A stretch of DNA of 6,537 bases from an uncultured Lachnospiraceae bacterium (GCA_947068385.1 CAMTBF010000216.1:1-6537); one strand, 5' to 3'; counted from the stretch's first letter, positions 1-6,445 are shown. Notes: generated by a model from the sequence alone, not told the origin. Numbers and translations: made by a program.

Positions 1-382
1 CTGTAGACATGGCTGTTTACAGGTTTTTGTGTATTTTATTCTCCCTGAAAAACAGAGCATGAACATATGGCAACGGAAACCCCAACCATGAGTTTCCTGT
101 TCGGCTTGTTCGATGTCCTCACCAATTCATTGCAGGCTATGGGAGCCGCCACGGCCTCCCTGGTCATAAATCTGGGCAGGCGGGAATGAAGATGATTCCC
201 GCCTTTTCATCCTGAAAGCAGTCTTAGGGCTTACCGGGCTGGTCTGGGCGCAGCCGGTGGCTGACATCCCTTCGATATTGCTTGATGCTTTGTATGTCAG
301 CAAATACAAAAAATCGAGCTTCCTTTTACGGAAAGGCTTTGAAATCTGCCGGGCTCCAGGCACTGTGGAATATCTGGTTTGA
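1..382 (+). pseudogene. MATE family efflux transporter, decayed 3' end (partial at left edge)
   Basis: No single frame is open, but successive frames spell the C-terminal part of a MATE (multidrug and toxin extrusion) transporter, an inner-membrane cation/drug antiporter. Frame of base 2: QVFVYFILPEKQSMNI (20-67, tentative). Frame of base 67: MSFLFGLFDVL followed by TNSLQAMGAATASLVINLG and an Arg (to about 180). Frame of base 183: GMKMIPAF (to 206). Frame of base 209: FILKAVLGLTGLVWAQPVAD, then a tail ending in TGA at 380-382. The 'LQAMG...' and 'GLTGLVWAQPVAD' blocks are characteristic of late MATE helices, and they come in the right order and spacing. The frame changes at 181-182 and 207-208 each fit one lost base (CAG to CG; TTC to TC). 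The jump near 65-67 may be a larger loss. An intact protein is about 450 residues; about 120 are represented here, and the rest lies left of the window. Sequencing error is the main alternative explanation for the two single-base shifts. Confidence 0.75.
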
Positions 383-648
383 CAAAATGTGGCAAATTCC
401 AAGGCAATGCATAATATATTTATTGAAAGAGGTATCTTTCAGTCATATTCTCCAAAAAGGAGCTTTACGAGGCCAGTGAGGGGAGCGATATATTTTCACC
501 TATTGAAGAAACGCTGGCCATCCTTCACTGTAGAAACGCCCATGGGAACTCTGCTGAGAGGCGAGGCCACGATGAACAGAAAGGTAGAGAAGAACGCAAA
601 GCTGATGTTGATATTTAGTGCAACGTCAAGCGACAAAAGCCATAAATG
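383..648. other. Intergenic stretch without a defensible gene
   Basis: This stretch between the MATE remnant and the terminator at 649-691 is more AT-rich at its start (about 370-460) than its surroundings. Short open frames exist but have no convincing start. One frame is open from 427 to 618 and reads like protein (ELYEASEGSDIFSPIEETLA and onward), but it lacks any ATG, GTG or TTG in the open part. Another could start at GTG 476, 13 nt after an AAGGAG, but it runs straight through the terminator to 739. A weak promoter-like pair, TTGAAA-17-TATTCT, lies at 423-451 on the + strand. The stretch may be the old 3' flank of the MATE gene, a decayed small gene, or an unrecognised small RNA ending at the terminator. 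Confidence 0.4.
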
Positions 649-691
649 CATCCCGGAGGTTGCGGCCTACGTAGCCTCCGGGATGGTTTTT
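649..691 (+). terminator. Rho-independent terminator
   Basis: A perfect 11-bp stem (CATCCCGGAGG at 649-659, CCTCCGGGATG at 675-685) with a 15-nt loop is followed by G and a run of five T (687-691). There is no T run on the other side, so it acts on + strand transcription only. No intact gene precedes it. It most likely ended the transcript of the now broken MATE gene or of something lost from 383-648, and it still insulates the GH3 promoter that begins 49 bp further on. Confidence 0.85.
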
Positions 692-739
692 GCCCGTCTT
701 CATTTCCCGCGGAAGCCCCGGATTTTCCGTGCCATGTGA

Positions 740-768
740 TTGCAATCTCCCAGCCCCTGTGTTATGAT
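740..768 (+). promoter_or_regulatory. Sigma-A promoter for the GH3 gene
   Basis: TTGCAA (740-745) and TATGAT (763-768) are separated by exactly 17 bp. A TGT directly before the -10 hexamer gives an extended -10 element. Transcription should start near 775, leaving a leader of about 190 nt before the GH3 start codon. It lies downstream of the terminator at 649-691, as expected for an independent transcription unit. I found no convincing catabolite-repression (cre) site around it. Confidence 0.6.
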
Positions 769-792
769 GAAAACATATCAAAATTCTGGAGT

Positions 793-813
793 CCGCCCCT
801 GTGGAGGGTGCGG
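793..813 (+). promoter_or_regulatory. Hairpin in the GH3 leader
   Basis: CCGCCCCT (793-800) pairs with AGGG-T-GCGG (805-813): eight base pairs with one bulged U at 809 and a GUGG tetraloop (801-804). The 5' arm could instead pair through CCGCCC with GGGCGG at 820-825, so two exclusive folds exist. No T run follows, so it is not a terminator. It lies about 18 nt after the predicted transcription start. It could stabilise the 5' end of the mRNA or be a regulatory switch; no known riboswitch class is recognised. Confidence 0.45.
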
Positions 814-880
814 AAGTCTGGGCGGCCTGCCTGAAACCCACCATGAATGAACGCATAGGACAGGCAGAGGAGGGATGCCG

Positions 881-955
881 GTGGAGCATGATTCGGAAAG
901 AGCGCAGATATACATCCTCGAGAATAAGGCATGCCCAGTGATATCTTTATACTAG
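881..955 (+). CDS. Possible 24-codon upstream ORF in the GH3 leader
   Basis: A GTG codon at 881 follows AGGAGG (868-873) with a 7-nt spacer, which is ideal for initiation. The frame runs 24 codons to TAG at 953-955. The peptide is mixed polar, ending IYILENKACPVISLY, with no transmembrane or secretion character. Its stop codon overlaps the GH3 Shine-Dalgarno (954-960), so a ribosome finishing here would sit on that site and could feed the GH3 start 11 nt later. This arrangement suggests translational coupling. An ATG at 875 in the same frame is too close to the AGGAGG to be preferred. It may be a true leader peptide or a fossil of a former gene; I do not recognise the sequence. Confidence 0.35.
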   Translation: MEHDSERAQIYILENKACPVISLY

Positions 956-960
956 GAGGA
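954..960 (+). promoter_or_regulatory. Ribosome binding site fixing the GH3 start
   Basis: AGGAGGA lies 6 nt before the ATG at 967. It decides against the in-frame ATG at 931, which has no such site and would place this sequence inside the coding region. Confidence 0.9.
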
Positions 961-966
961 ACAGAC

Positions 967-3111
967 ATGAGAGACAGAGAAAAAGCAAGGAAGCGCGCCC
1001 AGGAGCTGGTGGGCAGGATGACCCTGGAGGAGAAGGCCTCCCAGCTGAGGTACGACTCTCCGGCCATCCCCAGGCTGGGCATACCCGCCTACAACTGGTG
1101 GAACGAGGCGCTCCACGGCGTGGCCAGGGCGGGGGTGGCCACGGTCTTCCCCCAGGCCATCGGCATGGCCGCCGCCTTTGACACGGCCCTGATGGAGCAG
1201 GTGGGGGAGGCCATCGCGGAGGAGGGCCGGGCGAAGTACAACGCCTACAGGGCAGAGGGGGACAGGGACATCTACAAGGGCCTGACCTTCTGGTCCCCCA
1301 ATGTGAACATCTTCCGGGATCCCAGGTGGGGAAGAGGGCACGAGACCTACGGGGAGGATCCCTACCTGACCGGGGAGCTGGGCAAGGCCTTTGTGGAGGG
1401 CATCCAGGGGGACGGGGAATACCTCCATGCCGCGGCCTGCGCGAAGCATTTCGCGGTGCACTCCGGCCCGGAGGGGGAGCGCCATCGCTTCGATGCCAAG
1501 GTCACCCAAAAGGATCTGTGGGAGACCTATCTCCCCGCCTTTGAGAAGCTGGTGAAGGAAGCCGGGGTGGAGGCTGTGATGGGGGCCTACAACAGGACCA
1601 ACGGGGAGCCCTGCTGCGGCAGCAAGACCCTGATGCAGGACATCCTGCGGGAGAAATGGGGGTTCCAGGGGCATTACGTGTCGGACTGCTGGGCCATCAT
1701 GGATTTCCATACCCACCATATGATCACGGACACAGCCGAGGAATCTGCGGCCATGGCCCTGAAGGCGGGCTGCGATGTGAACTGCGGCGTCACCTATCTG
1801 CATCTTTTGAAGGCCTGCCAGGACGGGCTGGTGACCGAGGAGGAGATCACCCGGGCGGCGGAGCGGCTCTACACCACCCGCTTCCTGCTGGGGCTGTTCG
1901 ACGAGACGCCCTACGACGGGACGGGATATGACCGGATCGAGTGCAGGGAGCATCTGGAGCTGGCGGAGCGTGCCGCTGCGGAGGGCATGGTGCTGTTGAA
2001 GAACGACGGCATCCTGCCCCTGAAGAAGGAGGGACTGAAGGCCGTGGGCGTCATCGGGCCCAACGCGGACAGCCGCAGGGCGCTGATGGGCAATTACCAC
2101 GGAACCGCTTCCCGGTACATCACTGTCCTGGAGGGAATCCAGGATGCCCTGCCGGACGCCCGGGTGTACTATTCCGAGGGCTGCCATCTCTTCCAGGACA
2201 AGGTGGAAGGCCTGGGGCACAGGCAGGACCGCATCGCGGAGGCGGTGAGCGTGGCGAAGAACAGCGATGTGGTGCTCCTGTGCGTGGGCCTTGACGAGAC
2301 CCTGGAGGGAGAGGAAGGAGATACGGGCAACAGCTACGCCTCCGGCGACAAGGCGGACCTGCTCCTGCCCCAGTCCCAGAGGGAGCTGATGGAAGCGGTA
2401 GTGAAGGTGGGCAGGCCTGTGGTGGTGCTGAACATGACGGGCAGCGCCATGGATCTGCGGTATGCCCAGGAGCATGCGGACGCGGTGCTGCAGGTGTGGT
2501 ATCCCGGGGCCAGGGGCGGCCTGGCGGTGGCGAAAGCGCTGTTCGGCCAGGTCTCGCCCTCCGGAAAGCTGCCCGTGACCTTCTACAACAGCGCGGAGGA
2601 GCTGCCGGCCTTCGAGGACTATTCCATGAAGGGCCGTACATACCGGTATTTCCAGGGCAAGCCCCTGTATCCCTTCGGCTACGGCCTCACTTACGGGGAC
2701 GTGAGGGTGGAGTCGGCGGCGTGCGGCGGCCGGGAGTGGGCCGCAGGCGCGGAGGCCTGCCTGGAATGGGACGTGGCCCAGGACATGACCCTCAAAGTCA
2801 GGCTGAGGAATGAGGGCAAAGCGGCCACGGGAGAGGTGGTGCAGGCCTATGTGGAGGCGCTGGAGTCCGGCTGCGCCACCCCCAACGGAAAGCTGTGCGC
2901 GTTCAGCCGTGTCTATCTAAACGGCGGAGAGACCGGGGAGGCGGAGCTGACGATCGGGAAGGATGCCTTTACCGTGGTCAACGAGGAAGGGGAAAGGATC
3001 GTGGACGGCGGGAAGTTCCGCGTCAGCGTAGGATTGGGGCAGCCGGATGAGCGCACCAGGGAGCTGACGGGGAAGGAATGCATCGTGCTTACGGTGGACA
3101 GACGCTCCTGA
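967..3111 (+). CDS. GH3 family beta-xylosidase / beta-glucosidase (cytoplasmic)
   Basis: A complete 714-residue retaining glycoside hydrolase of family 3 that releases terminal beta-linked sugars, most likely xylose from xylo-oligosaccharides. The TIM-barrel domain (about 1-315) shows WWNEALHGVAR (44-54), RDPRWGRGHETYGEDP (117-132), the substrate-site KHFAVHSG (160-167), and the nucleophile Asp240 in YVSDCWA. The alpha/beta sandwich domain (about 335-590) carries GLDETLEGEEGD (441-452), which should contain the acid/base Glu (447, 449 or 450), and ends in YPFGYGLTYG (568-577). A fibronectin-III-like domain completes the protein (about 600-714). The WWNEALHG and GLDxTLEGEEGD signatures are those of the beta-xylosidase-like branch, but beta-glucosidase or arabinofuranosidase activity cannot be excluded. 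There is no signal peptide or membrane segment, so imported oligosaccharides are the substrate. The start is set by AGGAGGA at 954-960. Transcription is probably from the promoter at 740-768. The 3' end overlaps the hemerythrin gene on the other strand by 23 bp. Confidence 0.95.
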   Translation: MRDREKARKRAQELVGRMTLEEKASQLRYDSPAIPRLGIPAYNWWNEALHGVARAGVATVFPQAIGMAAAFDTALMEQVGEAIAEEGRAKYNAYRAEGDRDIYKGLTFWSPNVNIFRDPRWGRGHETYGEDPYLTGELGKAFVEGIQGDGEYLHAAACAKHFAVHSGPEGERHRFDAKVTQKDLWETYLPAFEKLVKEAGVEAVMGAYNRTNGEPCCGSKTLMQDILREKWGFQGHYVSDCWAIMDFHTHHMITDTAEESAAMALKAGCDVNCGVTYLHLLKACQDGLVTEEEITRAAERLYTTRFLLGLFDETPYDGTGYDRIECREHLELAERAAAEGMVLLKNDGILPLKKEGLKAVGVIGPNADSRRALMGNYHGTASRYITVLEGIQDALPDARVYYSEGCHLFQDKVEGLGHRQDRIAEAVSVAKNSDVVLLCVGLDETLEGEEGDTGNSYASGDKADLLLPQSQRELMEAVVKVGRPVVVLNMTGSAMDLRYAQEHADAVLQVWYPGARGGLAVAKALFGQVSPSGKLPVTFYNSAEELPAFEDYSMKGRTYRYFQGKPLYPFGYGLTYGDVRVESAACGGREWAAGAEACLEWDVAQDMTLKVRLRNEGKAATGEVVQAYVEALESGCATPNGKLCAFSRVYLNGGETGEAELTIGKDAFTVVNEEGERIVDGGKFRVSVGLGQPDERTRELTGKECIVLTVDRRS

Positions 3112-4498
3112 ATGTAGTCCCCCTCCTCTCAAAGAACCGGTCGATTTCCCTTTTCACGGATTCTGCGGAGAGGGATTTGGACAGATAGCCCTCAGGCTTT
3201 AGGGAAATCGCTTTTTCCACGCTCTCCCTGTCCACCCGGCAGGTGAGGAAGATGACGGGGATGTCCGCGAATTCCTTTTCGGAGCGGATCATCTCCAGCA
3301 TCTGGCTCCCGTTGCAGACAGGCATGTCGTAATCCAGCAGCACCAGGTCAGGCCGGGCGAGGGTGATGCTCCGGATGGCGGACATGCTGGAATCTGCCGT
3401 CAGCACCTCATAGTCCTGGCCCAGCAGGTCGAGCATGGCCCTGCGCATGAAGTCCGAGTCGTCCACCACCAGTATCCTCCGGCGGCCCGCATCGGATTCC
3501 CCGGCGCTGCCGGGACAGGGATGGGGCAGGGGGCCGTCAAGGCGCAGATGGCTCTGGATCTCAGCGACGGCGTTCTCCGTCACCGCCGAGATGCCGTCCT
3601 CGGGAAGGGGGATGTCGGAAGCGGCCATGCAATAGGCGAAGTACCCTCTGCCTGTGTCGAAGAGAAAGCTGAACTGGGGGCTCTGCCTCTCGTACATCCT
3701 GTAGAACTGCTCATAGCTCAGGAGCTGCTCCTTCTGCAGCGACAGGAGCTTCAGCGACGAGAAATACCGCCTGACGCGCTCTACCAGCTGCTTTGCCGCA
3801 TACTTTGCCACATTGGACAGCATCGCGTCCGTGGTCTCCGACCTGGCGGATATGATATTGCCGATGGTGCTGCCGATCAGCTGCTCCTCGAAAAGCAGGA
3901 AGAATTCCCATCTCTTATTGTTCCTGTCGGCATAGACCAGCCGACAGCAGATGCTGTCGCCGAAATTCTCCCCGGCGTAACAGCTGCTGATCAGCTGGGA
4001 ATCCAGACGGAACATGCTGTACAGGAGGCTGGCGATGGTCTGTCCCATCATGGCTTGTTCCTCCTCCGGCAGCAGGTTCTCCCAGTGCCTGACAGGCTCG
4101 CCGCTTACGATCATGCGATCCTCGATCAGGGTGTGCGCAATCAGCCAGCCGGCGCACACGCCCAGGAAATGGTGGATGGAGGTGGCGGAGAACCCCGTCA
4201 GCTCCAGCTCGCTTTCAAGCGCAGGGAGCATCCGCTCCCGGAAATCCTTATGGATGCGCCTGTGGGCCTTAAGGCCCGGGTAGTCTATGGAAGCCATGTA
4301 GGCTTCCTCGTCCGAGAAATGCTGGATCGCGTGATCCTTGAAGTACTTTATGGCCTCCTGGCAGGCAAAGTGGCTTTTCTCCGCCTTGTTTCCGAAGTCG
4401 AACAGCTTATTGAGAATGCTGAAGAGCTTTTTGTGCTCCCTGTCGATGATTTCAACCCCTATATTATACCGTTCATCCCATGTCAAACGATTTCCCAT
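3089..4498 (-). CDS. Bacteriohemerythrin / CheX-like region / response-regulator receiver fusion
   Basis: A soluble 469-residue signalling protein. Residues 1-130 form a bacteriohemerythrin, a four-helix non-heme diiron domain that binds O2. All seven usual iron ligands fit: His22, His60, Glu64 (HxxxE), His79, His83 (HxxxH), His122 and Asp127 (HxxxxD). Residues about 145-318 resemble the CheX/CheC chemotaxis phosphatase fold in pattern. The Glu of the ExxN active motif appears replaced (Met226-Leu-Ser-Asn229), so activity is doubtful and this call is tentative. After a Pro/Gly-rich linker (322-338) comes a receiver (340-460) with Asp346/Asp347, phosphoacceptor Asp389, Thr419 and Lys441. No DNA-binding or enzymatic output domain follows. 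The start is chosen at 4498 because GAGGAGG (4504-4510) lies 5 nt upstream; the frame stays open to an ATG at 4573, but that extension would encode the ribosome binding site. It lies 195 bp downstream of the hybrid kinase on the same strand. Inferred role: coupling O2 or redox state to a phosphorelay. Confidence 0.88.
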   Translation of the reverse strand: MGNRLTWDERYNIGVEIIDREHKKLFSILNKLFDFGNKAEKSHFACQEAIKYFKDHAIQHFSDEEAYMASIDYPGLKAHRRIHKDFRERMLPALESELELTGFSATSIHHFLGVCAGWLIAHTLIEDRMIVSGEPVRHWENLLPEEEQAMMGQTIASLLYSMFRLDSQLISSCYAGENFGDSICCRLVYADRNNKRWEFFLLFEEQLIGSTIGNIISARSETTDAMLSNVAKYAAKQLVERVRRYFSSLKLLSLQKEQLLSYEQFYRMYERQSPQFSFLFDTGRGYFAYCMAASDIPLPEDGISAVTENAVAEIQSHLRLDGPLPHPCPGSAGESDAGRRRILVVDDSDFMRRAMLDLLGQDYEVLTADSSMSAIRSITLARPDLVLLDYDMPVCNGSQMLEMIRSEKEFADIPVIFLTCRVDRESVEKAISLKPEGYLSKSLSAESVKREIDRFFERRGTTFRSVCPP

Positions 4499-4503
4499 AT
4501 GTT

Positions 4504-4510
4504 CCTCCTC
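4504..4510 (-). promoter_or_regulatory. Ribosome binding site fixing the hemerythrin start
   Basis: On the - strand GAGGAGG precedes the ATG at 4498 by AACAT (5 nt). This favours 4498 over the upstream in-frame ATG at 4573, which has no comparable site. Confidence 0.85.
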
Positions 4511-4515
4511 AAAGC

Positions 4516-4539
4516 GCGGGGCTGCTTTTACGTCCCCGC
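4516..4539 (-). promoter_or_regulatory. Hairpin just upstream of the hemerythrin ribosome binding site
   Basis: GCGGGG and CCCCGC (4534-4539 and 4516-4521) form a 6-bp all-GC stem with a 12-nt A-rich loop, five bases before the Shine-Dalgarno. There is no T run, so it is not a terminator. It could modulate translation or mark an mRNA processing point between the kinase and hemerythrin genes. A short GC stem can also arise by chance in GC-rich DNA. Confidence 0.3.
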
Positions 4540-4597
4540 TGCACATGCCCGGCTGACGCTTGCGTTGTTCCATCTCCCTGCGCAGTTTCGGGCCATT

Positions 4598-4626
4598 TGT
4601 ATATATTATTCCATGTCCTGTGAAAA
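4598..4626 (-). promoter_or_regulatory. Weak candidate promoter for the hemerythrin-receiver gene
   Basis: On the - strand, TTTTCA (4621-4626) and TATACA (4598-4603) are 17 bp apart in a local AT-rich island within otherwise GC-rich DNA. Each matches the sigma-A consensus at four of six positions. If used, the leader would be about 95 nt. The alternative is read-through from the kinase gene: no terminator hairpin is visible between the two genes. Confidence 0.3.
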
Positions 4627-4693
4627 TGTGTCGGCATATGACATTTTTTGACGTGCAGAGGATGCTGAGGAGGGGCCGGGAGAAGGCGGATGC

Positions 4694-6352
4694 CTATGTA
4701 TCTCCCAGGATGTCCCGCAAGGTGGAGAACAGCTTGTCGATATCGATGGGCTTCCCCAGATGGGCGTTCATGCCGGCGGAGAGGACGGCCTGGCGGTCCT
4801 CCTCAAAGGCATTGGCGGTCATGGCTACGATGGGCAGGTTGGCCAGGCGGGGGTCGTCCATGGCGCGGATGGCCTTGGCGGCCTCGATGCCGTCCATGAC
4901 GGGCATCTGGATGTCCATGAGGATCAGGTCATAGGGAGCGGCCAGGGACTGGCGGACCTTCTCCACCGCCTGGGCGCCGTTGGCGGCCACGTCCACAACG
5001 CAGCCCACGTCCTCCAGGATGGTCACGGCGATCTCCTGGTTCAGCTCATTGTCCTCGGCCAACAGAAGGCGCCGCCCGCCGAAATGCGGCGGGGCATCGG
5101 GGGCATCGGGCCCGCTCTGGTCCTCAGGGGCATGGCAGAGCCGGAAAGGGAATGTGATGGTGAAGGTGCTGCCGCAGTCCTTCTGGCTCTCCACCACGAT
5201 CCGGCCGTTCATCAGCTCGGTCAGGTTCCTGGTGATGGGCATCCCCAGGCCTGTGCCCTGGATGCCGCTGACGGTGGAGGTGCGCTCCCGCTCAAAGGGC
5301 TCGAATATATGTTCGATGAACTCCGGGGCCATGCCGATGCCCGTATCCTGGATGCGGAACTCATAGATGGCGGTATCCGGGCCGTCCGCGGGCCGTTCGG
5401 TGACGGTGAGGGAGACGGATCCCCCGGTGGGCGTGAATTTCAGGGCATTGCCCAGCACATTCAGCAGCACCTGGTTCACCCGGAGCTGGTCGCAGATCAC
5501 ATGGGGATGGCGCAGGGCGCTGTCATCCAGGCGGAAGTGCAGGTTCTTGACCTTCAGGTCGGCCTGGATCATGGCCTGGAGGTTCTGCAGTACCTGGGTC
5601 AGGCTGCAGGGCGACTCCTGGATGGCCACCTTGCCGCTCTCGATGCGGCTCATGTCCAGCACGTCGTTGATGAGGCTGAGCAGATGGCTGGAGGACGCGG
5701 CGATTTTGGTCAGGTAGTCCTGCACCAGCTCCCGGTCGTCCAGATGGGCGGCGGCCAGATTGGTGAAGCCGATGATGGCGTTCATGGGGGTGCGGATGTC
5801 GTGGGACATGTTGTTGAGAAAGATCGTCTTGGCACGGGAAGCCCGCTGGGCCCTGACCATTGCCTCCAGCGCCTCCATGCGCTCCTGGGCCAGCCGTGCG
5901 GTGCGGGCATCGTCCAGGGCCTTGCGCTTCTTTTCCGTGGCATCCTCCACAAAGACATAGAAGATGTCGCCGTAGGAATCCGTATGGACGAAATGTCCGT
6001 AGTCCTCTATCCACCGGACGGAGCCGTCCTTCCGGATGATGCGGTATTCTATGTAGTCCAGGTCGCTTCCGCAGGCGAATATCTGCTGCTGGATGCCCTG
6101 CTCCGCGGCTCCCAGATCCTCCGGGTGGACCATCCCGGGAAAGGTGTAGCCGGTGAGCTCCTGGAAGTCCTCCAGGTCCTCGCAGCCGTATATCTGAATC
6201 AGGGCGTGATTGGCGTAGATCAGCCTCTCGTCCCCGTCGGCATGATATATGAAGAAACCGCCGGGCATCCCCGCGGTGATCTGTTCGATGATAGGAAAAG
6301 TCTGTTCGCTGAGGCCCAGGGAACGCCGCTCTTTCTGTTCGGGTATCCGCAT
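4694..6352 (-). CDS. Soluble PAS-domain hybrid histidine kinase with C-terminal receiver
   Basis: A 552-residue cytoplasmic hybrid sensor kinase. A PAS domain (about 20-138, PAS_3-like, with YRIIRKDGSVRWIED at 103-117) senses an unknown signal. A helical linker (140-175) leads to the HisKA dimerisation domain with phospho-acceptor His184 in MSHDIRTPMNAI. The HATPase domain (about 285-405) has N-box Asn298/Asn302, DTGIGM (336-341) and GTGLGM (366-371). After an Asp/Pro-rich linker, a receiver (429-552) carries Glu433/Asp434, phosphoacceptor Asp480 in LMDIQMPVMDG, and Lys534. There are no transmembrane segments and no HPt domain, so phosphoryl transfer beyond Asp480 needs a separate HPt protein or direct transfer to another receiver. 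The start at 6352 has AAAGGA 9 nt upstream. The frame is open to 6478, but that extension covers the promoter (6393-6420) and is rejected. The receiver-bearing hemerythrin gene follows 195 bp downstream and is the obvious candidate partner. Confidence 0.93.
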   Translation of the reverse strand: MRIPEQKERRSLGLSEQTFPIIEQITAGMPGGFFIYHADGDERLIYANHALIQIYGCEDLEDFQELTGYTFPGMVHPEDLGAAEQGIQQQIFACGSDLDYIEYRIIRKDGSVRWIEDYGHFVHTDSYGDIFYVFVEDATEKKRKALDDARTARLAQERMEALEAMVRAQRASRAKTIFLNNMSHDIRTPMNAIIGFTNLAAAHLDDRELVQDYLTKIAASSSHLLSLINDVLDMSRIESGKVAIQESPCSLTQVLQNLQAMIQADLKVKNLHFRLDDSALRHPHVICDQLRVNQVLLNVLGNALKFTPTGGSVSLTVTERPADGPDTAIYEFRIQDTGIGMAPEFIEHIFEPFERERTSTVSGIQGTGLGMPITRNLTELMNGRIVVESQKDCGSTFTITFPFRLCHAPEDQSGPDAPDAPPHFGGRRLLLAEDNELNQEIAVTILEDVGCVVDVAANGAQAVEKVRQSLAAPYDLILMDIQMPVMDGIEAAKAIRAMDDPRLANLPIVAMTANAFEEDRQAVLSAGMNAHLGKPIDIDKLFSTLRDILGDT

Positions 6353-6392
6353 ATGAATCCATCCTTTCCGGCATGTAGCAAACCTACAGGTA

Positions 6393-6420
6393 ATTGTACC
6401 ATTTCCCCGCGGCTTGTCAA
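6393..6420 (-). promoter_or_regulatory. Near-consensus promoter of the hybrid kinase gene
   Basis: On the - strand, TTGACA (6415-6420, perfect -35) is followed after 16 bp by TACAAT (6393-6398), with TGG directly before it forming an extended -10. Transcription should start near 6386, giving a leader of about 34 nt to the ATG at 6352. The -35 sits inside the imperfect palindrome GGCTT-GTC-AAGCC (6411-6423), which could serve as an operator. Confidence 0.8.
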
Positions 6421-6445
6421 GCCCGGCGCAAAAAAAGGCGGAGGG

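Noticed and set aside
67..189. A 40-codon hydrophobic ORF (starting MATETPTMSFLFG) that looks like a novel small membrane peptide or toxin.
   Set aside because: It lacks a Shine-Dalgarno, and its sequence matches the pattern of a MATE transporter segment that continues downstream after frame changes, so it is treated as part of the pseudogene.
178..207. A perfect 10-bp hairpin (AGGCGGGAAT / ATTCCCGCCT) followed by TTT, resembling a terminator.
   Set aside because: It lies inside the former MATE coding sequence and its arms code for conserved residues there. It may terminate by accident, but it is not a dedicated terminator, and the T run is only four long (its first T belongs to the stem) before C.
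541..690. A possible riboswitch (CTGAGA at 552-557 upstream of a terminator hairpin).
   Set aside because: The other conserved elements of a TPP riboswitch or T-box are missing, and no gene follows the terminator directly; the next gene has its own promoter at 740-768.
476..739. An open frame from GTG 476, or from an earlier GTG at 389, running to TGA 739.
   Set aside because: It reads through the strong terminator at 649-691, has poor start signals (AAGGAG 13 nt away for 476) and shows no recognisable family.
931..966. An earlier in-frame ATG at 931 for the GH3 gene.
   Set aside because: It has no ribosome binding site, and the extension would encode the AGGAGGA that serves the ATG at 967; GH3 family N-termini fit the shorter form.
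952..2475. A 507-codon open frame on the - strand across the GH3 gene, and a 575-codon + strand frame (4760-6487) across the kinase.
   Set aside because: These are shadow frames of GC-rich coding sequence: low-complexity His/Gly/Leu/Pro-rich translations with no family motifs, opposite genes with clear catalytic signatures.
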